Below are positions 8,277 through 16,709 of a stretch of DNA of 46,619 nucleotides, piece by piece; the stretch's first letter is position 1; each line of letters begins with the position of its first letter. Source of the stretch: Bacteroidota bacterium. GTDB lineage: Bacteria > Bacteroidota > Bacteroidia > Chitinophagales > JADIYW01. Under the pieces are notes generated by a model, which was not told where the DNA came from, made no database searches, and saw only the letters and a list, made by a program, of their open reading frames with translations. A program made the position numbers and the translations under genes. The stretch is taken from contig JAQBNI010000009.1 in the NCBI GenBank assembly GCA_028288625.1, positions 1-46,619 on the forward strand. Direction: 5' to 3'.

Positions 8277-10223
8277 TTGATCACCCGAGAAACGATATCA
8301 AAAATTCTGGATACTGCACAAATTGAGCAGGTAGTAAGCGATTTCGTAAATCTGAAAAGAGCGGGAAGTGTGTTTAAAGGAAATTGTCCTTTCCACCAGG
8401 AAAAAACACCGTCGTTTGTCGTCAATCCGAATAAGAATATTTTCAAATGTTTTGGCTGCGGAAAAGGCGGCGACAGCGTCAGCTTTATTATGGAACATGA
8501 GAAATTTTCATTTCCCGAAGCGCTGCGCTATCTCGCGAATAAATATCATATTGAAATTGAAGAAACGCATACTACTGTTGAAGACAAGCAAACACAAGAT
8601 GAAAAAGACAGTCTTTTAATTGCTTTGGGTTATGCGGCAAAATTTTATCAGACGCAACTCACGGAAACGGAAGATGGCAGAGCAATCGGGTTAACGTATT
8701 TTAAAGAAAGAGGTTTTTTAGAAGAGACGATCAACACTTTTCAATTAGGATATTCACAGGATAGCTTTGATACATTTTTTAACCAGGCAACGAAGGATGG
8801 TTATAACCCGGAAATTTTAATGAAAGCGGGTTTGATCAAGGAAAAGAACGGGAAACACTATGATTTTTTCCGCGATCGCGTGATGTTCCCCATCTTCAAT
8901 GTGTCGGGAAAAGTAGTGGCATTCGGCGGAAGGATGCTGAAGAACAACAAAGCAGATGCCAACATTTACAACCCGAAATACATCAACACGGCGGAGACGG
9001 AAGTCTACCACAAAAGCCAGGCGTTGTACGGAATTTCTCACGCCAAAAATGATATCCGAAAGGAAGACGTTTGTTATTTAGTCGAAGGTTATACAGATGT
9101 CATTTCATTATACCAGGCGGGAATTAAAAATGTCGTCGCATCAAGCGGAACAGCGCTGACTAAGGAACAAGTGCAGCTCGTAAAAAGGTTTACACAAAAT
9201 ATGGTGATCCTGTATGACGGCGATCCTGCTGGTATCAAAGCTGCGATGCGTGGATTGGATCTTGTACTGGAACAAGACATGAACGTAAAGCTGGTTTTAT
9301 TGCCTGATGGAGAAGATCCCGATTCCTTTGTAAAGAAAAATGGTACAGATCAGACACTGAATTTCATTCAAAAAAATCAACAGGATTTTATTTTATTTAA
9401 AGCGACACTGGGAATAAAGGAAGTCGGCAACGACCCGATCCGCAAATCAGACGTCATAAAAGATATCGTGCAAAGTATCGCGCTGGTACAGGATAACATC
9501 AAGCGACAATTATACATTAAGCACTGCGCGGATATCGTGGAGGTTCCTGAAAATATTTTGGTGAATGAAACAAATAAGATCCGCACGCAGTATTTCAAAA
9601 AGACGAAGGAACTCAATCAAAGTGAAGCGGAATCTATTACGGATTATGTAAAAACTGATGAAGCACATTCGCAGGTCATTTCCAAAACACCGGAATTATA
9701 TTACCAGGAAAAAGATATCATCAGGATTTTACTGGAGCATGGTGATAAGCAAATGACGGAAGAACAAACCGTTGCAGAATATATAATTTTTGAGTTGGTG
9801 GATATTGAATTTAAAAACGATGTATTCGGAAAGATCATGAAATTATTTATTGATGCTTACCAGGAAAATATTCCTTTTGAAGAATTGAAAAATTTAAACA
9901 ACATCAGTGACCCGAAAATTAAAGATTGTTTGGTGGAGTTAATGTCGTTTCCATATGAAGTAAGTCCAAATTGGTTTGATAAGCATGAGATCGTGGTGAA
10001 AGATGCAAACAGGACTTACAAAACCGATGTCATCTCCGTGCTTCAGCGTTTCAGTTATTTTAAAATGATGGAAGTGATTCGCATCCTGGATGATAAAATA
10101 AAAACCGCGGAAAAATCCGGTACTTTCGAAGAAATGATCGCAGCTATCCTCAAAAAAATGGAATTGATGGAAACCCGCAAAAAACTCGCAAAAGAAATGC
10201 AAACGGTTATACATCCGAGTTGA
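8277..10223 (+). CDS. dnaG: DNA primase
   Basis: At 648 residues it has the full primase layout. The N-terminal CHC2 zinc finger is C37-P-F-H40 ... C58-F-G-C61. The catalytic core has VEGYTDVISLYQAG (toprim Glu) and ILYDGDPAGIKAAMRG (DxD). A helical C-terminal DnaB-interacting region follows. It makes RNA primers at the replication fork. The start is TTG at 8277: the protein then begins (M)ITRETISKIL, matching usual primase N-termini, and no suitable ATG lies nearby upstream. A rare start codon on dnaG can hold its level low, which is inference here. The gene is followed at once by a hairpin repeat element. Confidence 0.95.
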   Translation: MITRETISKILDTAQIEQVVSDFVNLKRAGSVFKGNCPFHQEKTPSFVVNPNKNIFKCFGCGKGGDSVSFIMEHEKFSFPEALRYLANKYHIEIEETHTTVEDKQTQDEKDSLLIALGYAAKFYQTQLTETEDGRAIGLTYFKERGFLEETINTFQLGYSQDSFDTFFNQATKDGYNPEILMKAGLIKEKNGKHYDFFRDRVMFPIFNVSGKVVAFGGRMLKNNKADANIYNPKYINTAETEVYHKSQALYGISHAKNDIRKEDVCYLVEGYTDVISLYQAGIKNVVASSGTALTKEQVQLVKRFTQNMVILYDGDPAGIKAAMRGLDLVLEQDMNVKLVLLPDGEDPDSFVKKNGTDQTLNFIQKNQQDFILFKATLGIKEVGNDPIRKSDVIKDIVQSIALVQDNIKRQLYIKHCADIVEVPENILVNETNKIRTQYFKKTKELNQSEAESITDYVKTDEAHSQVISKTPELYYQEKDIIRILLEHGDKQMTEEQTVAEYIIFELVDIEFKNDVFGKIMKLFIDAYQENIPFEELKNLNNISDPKIKDCLVELMSFPYEVSPNWFDKHEIVVKDANRTYKTDVISVLQRFSYFKMMEVIRILDDKIKTAEKSGTFEEMIAAILKKMELMETRKKLAKEMQTVIHPS

Positions 10224-10230
10224 TGCTGAT

Positions 10231-10330
10231 GTCATCCCCGCGCAAGCGGGGATCTCATGATATTTGTAGTTCGATCCACCAAATAGCAGTAAACTTTATT
10301 CATGAGATCCCCGATCAGGTCGGGGATGAC
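10231..10330. repeat. Hairpin repeat element, GC-rich variant
   Basis: Two inverted arms bracket a ~45-bp middle. The left arm is ATCCCCGC-gcaa-GCGGGGAT (10234-10253) and the right arm ATCCCCGA-tcagg-TCGGGGAT (10307-10327). The outer ends GTC/GAC and inner CTCATGA/TCATGAG are also complementary, so the whole 100 bp can fold as a long cruciform. Its 8-bp stem with 4-5-nt loop matches the arms of the elements at 18899, 31216, 31342, 31902 and 32052. It starts 7 bp after the dnaG stop codon. Confidence 0.75.
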
Positions 10331-10383
10331 GGCATGCTGGTGTTAACAAATATCAATATAGTGGTAAAGCGGAATCATTTTTG

Positions 10384-10391
10384 TAATTTTG
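10384..10391 (+). promoter_or_regulatory. -7 box (TAATTTTG) for rseP
   Basis: A perfect TAnnTTTG lies 54 bp before the rseP ATG, downstream of the hairpin repeat. It gives rseP its own promoter. No good TTTG lies 19 bp upstream. Confidence 0.5.
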
Positions 10392-10445
10392 CCGTTCATT
10401 TTCAAACTAATAGGTGCCGGAATCGGCTAAATTTAAAACCTCGTT

Positions 10446-11822
10446 ATGTTATTATTCGTATTAGGCAGTACTGCAACAAAAATCATCTTATTAATTCTCA
10501 GTTTATCGATCCTTATCGTTTTGCACGAACTGGGACATTTCATTCCGGCAAAATTATTCGGGACGCGCGTTCATAAATTTTACCTGTTCTTCGATTTTTT
10601 ATTTCCGTTCCCGAACATCGCGAACTTCACTTTATTTAAAAAGAAAATTGGGGATACGGAATATGGGATCGGCTGGTTTCCTTTCGGGGGTTATGTGCAG
10701 ATCGCGGGTATGGCGGATGAAACACAGGATGCGGAAACACTGAAAAACACGCCACCACAGCCATGGGAATTCAGAAGCAAACCTGCGTGGCAACGCTTGA
10801 TCATTATGGTTGGCGGCGTAACGGTAAACATGGTGCTTGCAATGGTGATCTTTACCGGATTGCTGTGGAAATACGGCGAAGAATTTTTGCCGATGAAGAA
10901 TGCAGTGAATGGTGTGATGATCATTGATTCTTTAGGATACCAGTTAGGTTTGGAGAACGGAGATAAAATAATTGCCGTTGATCATCAGCCTGCAGGAAAT
11001 TTCGAAGAGTTTCAGAAAGACCTCGTGCTCAATAATGCAAAGTCAATTACAGTTAACAGGAACGGACAGCAGGTTGAGCTTCCGTTGAAAGCAGGATTCA
11101 TTTCAAAACTTATCAAGCAGAAAAAAGCGACTGTTATTTTACCGCGGGTGCCGAGTATAGTGGGAGAGGTGCAGGCAGGCTCCGGCGCTGATAAAGCAGG
11201 GATGAAGAAGGACGATATGATCGTTGCGGTGAATGATATTCCAACTCCCTTTTACGACCAGGTAAAAGCGATGATCATGGACAATAAAGGAAAGCCGGTA
11301 AAAGTTTCCGTGGAAAGAAAAGGACAAGTTGTTGCACTGCAGGGAAATATTTCGAAAGAAGGATTGTTTGGTTTCGGAACGAAATTATATCCGGAAATAT
11401 TAAAGACGGAACGTGTAGATTATAACCTGCCTGCTGCAATTACCGGAGGAATTCAAAAAGCATTCAGCACGCTCGCCAATTATTTTAAAAGCTTGAAGAT
11501 GCTGTTCACTTCAAAAGAAGTGAAAGTGAAAGACAGCTTGGGCGGATTTATTTCTATCGGGAAAATGTTCCCGGAAACTTTTGATTGGGAAGCATTCTGG
11601 ACGTTAACCGCAGTGATCTCCGTGATCCTCGCATTCATGAATATTCTGCCGATCCCTATGCTCGATGGCGGATATGTAATTTTCCTGCTGTATGAAATGG
11701 TGCGCGGAAAACCGGTAGGCGAAAAAGTGCAGCAGTACGCGCAAAGTGTGGGCTTGTTTATTATCCTCGGCTTACTATTGTTTGCGAATGGAATGGATGT
11801 AGTACGAGCGATTTTCCACTAG
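10446..11822 (+). CDS. rseP: RseP-type site-2 (M50) intramembrane metalloprotease
   Basis: The 458-residue protein has the M50 zinc motif H27-E-L-G-H31 in the first transmembrane helix. The second catalytic segment, NILPIPMLDGGY (residues 399-410, D407 as third ligand), lies near the C-terminus. Between them are a hydrophobic hairpin (MVGGVTVNMVLAMVIFTGLL), a first degenerate PDZ (~155-215) and a second PDZ (VGEVQAGSGADKAGMKKDD onward). RseP cleaves membrane-embedded anti-sigma factors and signal-peptide remnants; no sigma/anti-sigma pair is adjacent here. An unusual FPFPNIANFTLFKKK insert after the HExxH helix is common in Bacteroidota members. Confidence 0.93.
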   Translation: MLLFVLGSTATKIILLILSLSILIVLHELGHFIPAKLFGTRVHKFYLFFDFLFPFPNIANFTLFKKKIGDTEYGIGWFPFGGYVQIAGMADETQDAETLKNTPPQPWEFRSKPAWQRLIIMVGGVTVNMVLAMVIFTGLLWKYGEEFLPMKNAVNGVMIIDSLGYQLGLENGDKIIAVDHQPAGNFEEFQKDLVLNNAKSITVNRNGQQVELPLKAGFISKLIKQKKATVILPRVPSIVGEVQAGSGADKAGMKKDDMIVAVNDIPTPFYDQVKAMIMDNKGKPVKVSVERKGQVVALQGNISKEGLFGFGTKLYPEILKTERVDYNLPAAITGGIQKAFSTLANYFKSLKMLFTSKEVKVKDSLGGFISIGKMFPETFDWEAFWTLTAVISVILAFMNILPIPMLDGGYVIFLLYEMVRGKPVGEKVQQYAQSVGLFIILGLLLFANGMDVVRAIFH

Positions 11823-11923
11823 CGTGGAATTATAAATTATAAATTTTGAATTTTAAATTAAATGACTCAGTAAATTTCTTATTGAATGAGCGGTGAACTA
11901 TGAACTGTTAACCGTCAACTTCT

Positions 11924-11954
11924 TTTGTTTAATTTATTTTTTCTGCTAACTTTG
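11924..11954 (+). promoter_or_regulatory. Consensus promoter for tRNA-Leu
   Basis: TTTG at 11924-11927 and TAACTTTG at 11947-11954 are separated by 19 bp. Both elements and the spacing match the Bacteroidota -33/-7 consensus exactly, as expected for a strong stable-RNA promoter. Transcription would begin near 11960, leaving a leader of ~140 nt before the tRNA. Confidence 0.7.
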
Positions 11955-12065
11955 CAGTCCGTTCTTTTGAAATAGTCCACGGTCGATGGTCCACAGTCCA
12001 CGGAATTATACAGTAGGCAGAATTCAGTAATCTAATTACTAAGTACTAACTACTCAGTACTCTTT

Positions 12066-12093
12066 CTTACGACTTACGACTTACAACTTACGA
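12066..12093. repeat. Four tandem CTTACGA-type heptamers
   Basis: CTTACGA, CTTACGA, CTTACAA, CTTACGA run without gap directly upstream of the tRNA. The preceding leader is also simple: three GTCCAC-type repeats at about 11977-12001 and AGTACTAACTACTCAGTACT further on. Its function is unknown; it lies inside the predicted tRNA precursor. Confidence 0.7.
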
Positions 12094-12100
12094 CTCTCTT

Positions 12101-12180
12101 GCCGCGGTGGCGGAATTGGTAGACGCGCACGACTCAAACTCGTGTACGAAAGTGTGTGGGTTCGATTCCCACCCGCGGTA
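12101..12180 (+). tRNA. tRNA-Leu (anticodon CAA)
   Basis: A full class II cloverleaf is visible. The acceptor stem is GCCGCGG with CCGCGGT (first pair G-U). The D-arm is GGCGGAATTGGTAGACGC. The anticodon stem CACGA/TCGTG has loop CTCAAAC and anticodon CAA at 12135-12137. A variable arm (TACGAAAGTG) and the T-arm GTGGG-TTCGATT-CCCAC follow. The 3' CCA is not encoded. It reads UUG codons. A strong terminator follows at once. Confidence 0.97.
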
Positions 12181-12181
12181 C

Positions 12182-12217
12182 AAAAAAAGCTTCACATGAT
12201 TTGTGAAGCTTTTTTTA
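12182..12217 (+). terminator. Rho-independent terminator of tRNA-Leu
   Basis: AAAAAAAGCTTCACA (12182-12196), loop TGATT, TGTGAAGCTTTTTTT (12202-12216): a perfect 15-bp stem, including an A/T extension, ending in a T tract. Confidence 0.93.
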
Positions 12218-12325
12218 TTTATCGTAATTAAATTATAAAAATAAACTTGTTAGTAAATTCTTAATCACTTATTTTGTATTTAAGTATATATCTTGTGTTG
12301 AAATATCCCTGCAATTATTACTGAT

Positions 12326-13228
12326 ATGCAAAAAATAGTCACGTTTTTTTTATTAATTGTAATTCCCAGTGTATATAATTATACATTTTCTCAAACGGCT
12401 GAAGATTATTTAAAAAATGGTACTATAAAGTTCAGAAATGGAGATTTTCATGGAGCTATAGAGCTATATAATAAAGCCATAAAATTAGACTCCAATTATG
12501 CAGATGCATATAACAATAGAGCGCTGTCAAAAAATGAAATAGGAGATGTTAAAGGAGCAATAAAAGACTTCTATAGAGCGTTAAAATTGTATTCAACTAA
12601 TTTTAAAAGTACATATACCAGTGGGGTTTTCATTAACCCGAATAATTCTTTAAATTTTACACAGGCAGCAGACAAAAATACAACAATCGCTTCGGTTTAT
12701 AATAACATAGGCAATTCAATGAATTTAGCGGGAGAATACATCCTTGCTGTAGAGCACTTAAATAAGTCTATTGAGCTCGATCCAAATAATTCGAATGCAT
12801 ATCTTAATAGAAGCATTTCTTTTTATTATTCGGGTGATTTTATCAAGGCAATTAAGGATTGTTCAAAAGCAATTAAATTAAACCCAAATTTTCCAAAAGC
12901 TTACATAATCAGAGGCGTAGCTGAAGATCGGCTTAAAGATTATAAAAATGCAGTAAAAGATTTTGATATTGCAATTCAACTAAGCCCGGAAATTGGGAGT
13001 TACAATGAGAGAGGTCTTATAAAATATACACTTAATGATTATTATGGTGCGATCCAGGATTATAATAAAGAAATAGAACTGAAACCCAAAGATTCAATAG
13101 CATACAATAATAGAGGTCTTTCAAGGTATTTCCTAAATGACATAAAGGGTGCTTGTTTTGACTGGAATAGAGCTGGTGAATTAGGTTACATACAAGCCTA
13201 TGATTTAATCAAAGAATATTGCAAATAA
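12326..13228 (+). CDS. Exported TPR protein
   Basis: The 300-residue protein has a signal peptide (FFLLIVIPSVYNYTFSQ). It is then built of TPR-type 34-residue repeats with the W/Y-G-A-Y-P pattern: FRNGDFHGAIELYNKAIKLD, YADAYNNRALSKNEIGDVKG, YILAVEHLNKSIELDPNN, FIKAIKDCSKAIKLNPNF and others, six or seven in all. It ends with YDLIKEYCK, a tail shared with the next gene (LILIQKYCK). It probably acts as a periplasmic protein-interaction scaffold; no enzyme domain is present. Its codon use is visibly more AT-rich than the flanking housekeeping genes, and it sits directly downstream of a tRNA gene. Confidence 0.8.
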   Translation: MQKIVTFFLLIVIPSVYNYTFSQTAEDYLKNGTIKFRNGDFHGAIELYNKAIKLDSNYADAYNNRALSKNEIGDVKGAIKDFYRALKLYSTNFKSTYTSGVFINPNNSLNFTQAADKNTTIASVYNNIGNSMNLAGEYILAVEHLNKSIELDPNNSNAYLNRSISFYYSGDFIKAIKDCSKAIKLNPNFPKAYIIRGVAEDRLKDYKNAVKDFDIAIQLSPEIGSYNERGLIKYTLNDYYGAIQDYNKEIELKPKDSIAYNNRGLSRYFLNDIKGACFDWNRAGELGYIQAYDLIKEYCK

Positions 13229-13274
13229 TCATTGAGATAAGGCATTTTTTAAAAGGTAAGAGATAAATATTATT

Positions 13275-13889
13275 ATGAAAAAAATATTTCTATTGATTTT
13301 TAGTTTTTACTGCTTGCAAAATTGTTACTGCCAAAAAGGAAAAAGGTATTTTGAAGAGGGAAATGATAAATTTTCTGTTAACGATTTTAAAGGCGCAATG
13401 TCTGCGTATAATAGAGCAATCGAGATTAACCCAAAATACTTAGATGCTTATAATAACAGAGGAAAGTTAAATGTTTACCTGCAAAATTACCTGGAAGCTT
13501 TGTCTGACTTTAACAAGACAATAGAAATAGATTCAAATTATAAAAGTGGATATCAAAATAGAGGCGTTTTAAAAAGTAAGTTAAAAGATTATCAGGGTGC
13601 TATCGATGATTACAATAAGGCTATAAACATAGATTCAACCTTGTATGTAACTTATTTTTCAAGAGGTCAATCAAAATTTTATTTAAAAGACTACCAGGGT
13701 GCTATAGTTGATTATACTAAATCATTAGAGATTAATCCGAATTATGCAGCAGACTATTTTGACAGAGGACTGGTAAGGGTAACTATTGGAGGAACGGAAA
13801 AAGATAAAGGATGCTTGGATTTATATAAAGCTAAAACACTTGGTATTGTTAAAGACGCGCTTATTCTCATCCAAAAATATTGTAAATAA
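13275..13889 (+). CDS. Exported TPR protein, paralogue of the preceding gene
   Basis: A 204-residue protein with signal peptide (IFLLIFSFYCLQNCYCQ) and about four TPR repeats (FKGAMSAYNRAIEINPKY, YLEALSDFNKTIEIDSNY, YQGAIDDYNKAINIDS, YQGAIVDYTKSLEINPNY). It ends in KGCLDLYKAKTLG and LILIQKYCK, the same closing module as the neighbour at 12326-13228. It lies 46 bp downstream in the same direction, so the pair probably arose by duplication and is co-transcribed. Its function is unknown beyond protein binding. Confidence 0.78.
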   Translation: MKKIFLLIFSFYCLQNCYCQKGKRYFEEGNDKFSVNDFKGAMSAYNRAIEINPKYLDAYNNRGKLNVYLQNYLEALSDFNKTIEIDSNYKSGYQNRGVLKSKLKDYQGAIDDYNKAINIDSTLYVTYFSRGQSKFYLKDYQGAIVDYTKSLEINPNYAADYFDRGLVRVTIGGTEKDKGCLDLYKAKTLGIVKDALILIQKYCK

Positions 13890-13898
13890 TTTCACGCC

Positions 13899-13920
13899 AA
13901 AACGCCTGTTCGGGGCTTTT
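13899..13920. terminator. Possible bidirectional terminator between TPR gene and amidase
   Basis: AAAA(C)GCC-tgttcgg-GGCTTTT forms a 7-bp stem with one bulged base between the convergent genes ending at 13889 and 13936. A- and T-tracts flank it on both sides. The stem is weak. Confidence 0.4.
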
Positions 13921-13935
13921 CTTAAATGTACCAGA

Positions 13936-15357
13936 TCATTCAGAATACAAACCCTTAAACGGCTTTGCCTCTTCCAGCTCTAGCGCTAATTCGAGCAATA
14001 AAGCATCCTGCCCGAAAGGTGCAGCAAATTGAACGCCCACCGGTAACCCGTTCTCCGCTTCGCCTAATGGCAATGAGATTGCAGGTGATCCTGATATATT
14101 AAACAACGGCAGGAAAGTAGCAAAATCAGATGCGCGTGCTGATATTTCTTCAAAGCTTAACGAGGGGGAAAAATATCCGATCTTCGGCGTCACCTTTGTG
14201 GTCGTGCAGCTCATGATAACGTCAAAATCTTTCTCAATATCTTTTTCAGTTTGAGTCGCCACATTTGCAAGTGTGCGCAAACTTTTAGGCAGGCGTAGTT
14301 TATTTTTTCGGAAGATATTTGCCAGTCCGACTGTAAACGGTTCAAGCAGCATCCGGTCCACTTTCGATCCCAAAACCATACGTCCGAATTTTGTAGTCAT
14401 GTAAGATAAAAATCCGTAGTACGTCAGGTAATGCAATGTGACCTCTTCGATCTTAATCGGAACTTTCATCATTTCCACTTTATGCCCGAGTGATTCGAGT
14501 AACCGAACGGTTTCTAATTGTACGCGCCATACATCTTCGTCCATATGCCCTTGCTCGCCTTCCGGTAAATTTTCGAAAAAAACAATGCGCAGCCTGCGTT
14601 TCAAAGGCGTTTGTACATGCCCGATTTTTGGCAGCTTCCGGTTGTGATAATATTGTTCTGCGGCGCCATAAAATGCAGCGGTATCGCGTACGCTTCTCGT
14701 CAATACGCCGGAATAAACAATTTGTATGGGCAACGATTCTGTCCCTCCCATGGGATATAGGCGGTTACGTGAAGGTTTTAATCCCACGAGCCCGCAACAC
14801 GAAGCCGGCAGACGTGTTGACCCCGCACCATCATTCGCAGTGGCAATGGGAACCACGCCGCTGGCTACAAGCGCTGCTGAACCTGATGAAGAACCGCCTG
14901 TAGTGTGGTCGGTATGCCACGGATTACGAGTAATTCCCCAGCGCTCATTTTCCGTGCTGCAGATAAATCCAAATTCGGGAAGTGATGATTTACCTAAATA
15001 ATTTAAACCTGTCGATAAAAACTGCTGAATGTATTTGCCGTGGATCTTCGAAGGTTTGGCTGTAAAGGAGCCGGTTCCTTTTTGAGTCGGATAACCTCTG
15101 ATATCTTCATTGTCCTTTATAAATGAAGGGACGCCGTAAAACACGCCATCCTTTGCAAGTTTATCGTACTGCCGCGCTTCTTCATAGGTCTTCAGTACAA
15201 TGGCATTCAACGCACCGTTTACTTTTTCTGCACGGCTGATCGCTGCTTCCGTTACTTCTTCAACGCTAATATCTTTGCGCTTTATAGCTTCTGCAATGCC
15301 GGTAGCATCCATATTACCCATTGCATCGTTACTGAATGCGCTTACTCTTTTTTCCAT
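13936..15357 (-). CDS. Amidase signature family protein
   Basis: With the start at the ATG of 15355-15357 (MEKRVSAFSND), the protein has 474 residues. An upstream in-frame Met would extend it into the neighbouring gene's tail and adds no conserved sequence. The Ser-cisSer-Lys triad of the amidase signature is visible: Lys in PSFIKDNEDIRG, cis-Ser in TGGSSSGSAALVASG, and the nucleophile Ser in NDGAGSTRLPASCCGLVG (more usually DGGGSIR). The family hydrolyses amide bonds in substrates from small aliphatic amides to fatty-acid amides. There is no GatB or GatC nearby and GatA-specific features are not obvious, so it is probably not tRNA amidotransferase. There is no signal peptide. Confidence 0.88.
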   Translation of the reverse strand: MEKRVSAFSNDAMGNMDATGIAEAIKRKDISVEEVTEAAISRAEKVNGALNAIVLKTYEEARQYDKLAKDGVFYGVPSFIKDNEDIRGYPTQKGTGSFTAKPSKIHGKYIQQFLSTGLNYLGKSSLPEFGFICSTENERWGITRNPWHTDHTTGGSSSGSAALVASGVVPIATANDGAGSTRLPASCCGLVGLKPSRNRLYPMGGTESLPIQIVYSGVLTRSVRDTAAFYGAAEQYYHNRKLPKIGHVQTPLKRRLRIVFFENLPEGEQGHMDEDVWRVQLETVRLLESLGHKVEMMKVPIKIEEVTLHYLTYYGFLSYMTTKFGRMVLGSKVDRMLLEPFTVGLANIFRKNKLRLPKSLRTLANVATQTEKDIEKDFDVIMSCTTTKVTPKIGYFSPSLSFEEISARASDFATFLPLFNISGSPAISLPLGEAENGLPVGVQFAAPFGQDALLLELALELEEAKPFKGLYSE

Positions 15358-15419
15358 TTTAAAATTTAGACAATTAAGATAGATGTTTCTTCCGACTTTT
15401 ATCCACCCTCTGACCGATG

Positions 15420-16169
15420 TCAAAATTTCCACGAATGCTTCTCATTAAACTTGAACAAATAATAAGCATTGTTTTCTTCGTCGTGTTTTTCTTTTATATA
15501 TTGATTATACAATACCGCATCTTCCTTAAGTATCAGAAGTATTGCCGAAGTATTAAATGGCAAGATCTCGCCTGTTTTAAGCGATAAGATCAGGCGCTCC
15601 TTTTTTCCGATATGCACTCCTGAACCTGTTTCTTTAAATACATCATCCACATCATTCGATGGGGGAATACCGATGACCAAAAGTCTCATCCATTTATTAT
15701 CCATTTTATTGGATCTATGGTTATTGTAATAATTGATGACGGAATAAGTTCCCCACGTTACGATCGGATAAAAATTGCCATCAAACTTGTAATAGGCATA
15801 TCTTCCGTCGTAAAATCCCCAAACGGAATCTATCGATAGGTTAGCTTCCTTCAACAGCAATTTTTTTATATTTGCTTCCGTATGGATACAAGGATATTCC
15901 GGGAGGAAGTTATTTACAATCGTGTCATCTTTCTTTTTTGAAGATACGCAGTTTGTTTCCATGCGGATCTTCTTCAATAAAGTATCAAATTGTACGCCGC
16001 TAAGCAATGGTGTAAAATTTAAGAAATTTCCGAGTGATGTGTATATGCCCGGTTCATATGCACCAAATGTATTCGGCGAGATATTGGGATTAATTTTTTT
16101 TTCGCCGAACGCAGATTGGGAATAGGAGTTTAATACAGGTAATAAAAAAATGAGTAGTAATACTTTCAT
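15420..16169 (-). CDS. Exported protein of unknown function
   Basis: The start is taken at the ATG of 16167-16169, where MKVLLLIFLLPVLNSYSQ gives a signal peptide; the 12 codons upstream are not signal-like. The mature ~235 residues contain no domain I recognise. Visible features are an aromatic/Asn-rich stretch (DGRYAYYKFDGNFYPIVTWG) and a charged C-terminus (KEKHDEENNAYYLFKFN). It is probably periplasmic. It is in the same direction as the amidase, 62 bp upstream of it. Confidence 0.55.
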   Translation of the reverse strand: MKVLLLIFLLPVLNSYSQSAFGEKKINPNISPNTFGAYEPGIYTSLGNFLNFTPLLSGVQFDTLLKKIRMETNCVSSKKKDDTIVNNFLPEYPCIHTEANIKKLLLKEANLSIDSVWGFYDGRYAYYKFDGNFYPIVTWGTYSVINYYNNHRSNKMDNKWMRLLVIGIPPSNDVDDVFKETGSGVHIGKKERLILSLKTGEILPFNTSAILLILKEDAVLYNQYIKEKHDEENNAYYLFKFNEKHSWKF

Positions 16170-16242
16170 ATTTGATAACGGATCAAATATACGTAAACTA
16201 CCCATTTGAATCTCCGGGTTTTTAACCTGAAAGATTGAACTT

Positions 16243-16494
16243 TTATCTCTTCTTAATTGGAACCTTGATCCTCATTCCTGAACCTGTATCGGATACCGAC
16301 ATTTCAAATCCGGGCTCGCTTGCAGCAGGTGCCGGGGCAGCTTTTTCTTTAACAACAGTGGTCGTATGTTCTACAACAGGAGGTGTTTCGGGAGTAGCGG
16401 GAGTTACGGTTTCCGTATTCGTTTCCTTTGTTTCTTTTGTCGTGCATGCCGCAAATGTAAATGCAACAAATGCGATGATCATCAAACGTTTCAT
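16243..16494 (-). CDS. Small Pro/Thr-rich lipoprotein
   Basis: The protein is 83 residues with a good lipobox, LMIIAFVAFTFAAC, and Cys at about residue 17. The middle is low-complexity (TVTPATPETPPVVEHTTTVV, then KAAPAPAA), like an extended spacer. The C-terminus GFEMSVSDTGSGMRIKVPIKK is conserved-looking but unassigned. It is an envelope lipoprotein of unknown role. Confidence 0.65.
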   Translation of the reverse strand: MKRLMIIAFVAFTFAACTTKETKETNTETVTPATPETPPVVEHTTTVVKEKAAPAPAASEPGFEMSVSDTGSGMRIKVPIKKR

Positions 16495-16558
16495 AAGGTA
16501 TTGGTATTAGTGAATATAGATAACAGGTATTAGGGCTAAAATGTTTATTGTAAAAAAT

Positions 16559-16700
16559 GTCATTCCCGTTCAGGCGGGAATCTCACGATATTAGCAGTCT
16601 GATAAATTGAATGGATGCCGTGGATACTACGCAATTGAGAAACTAGTCGGGATTTCTTTCTCTCCGAAGGGATCCATCGGACCTTCGTCGTCGAAATGAC
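16559..16700. repeat. Hairpin repeat element, degenerate variant
   Basis: The left arm ATTCCCG(T)-tcag-(G)CGGGAAT is at 16562-16581, preceded by GTC and followed by CTCACGA as in the element at 10231. The right boundary is a diverged GTCGTCGAAATGAC near 16687-16700, with an imperfect CTCCGAAGGGATCC / TCGGACCTTCG hairpin inside. It lies downstream of trhO and looks like an older member of the same superfamily. Confidence 0.55.
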
Positions 16701-16709
16701 GTGCGCATT

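Noticed and set aside
12101-13936. Integrated genomic island with attachment sites at tRNA-Leu
   Set aside because: No repeat of the tRNA 3' end and no integrase was found in the region down to the amidase gene.
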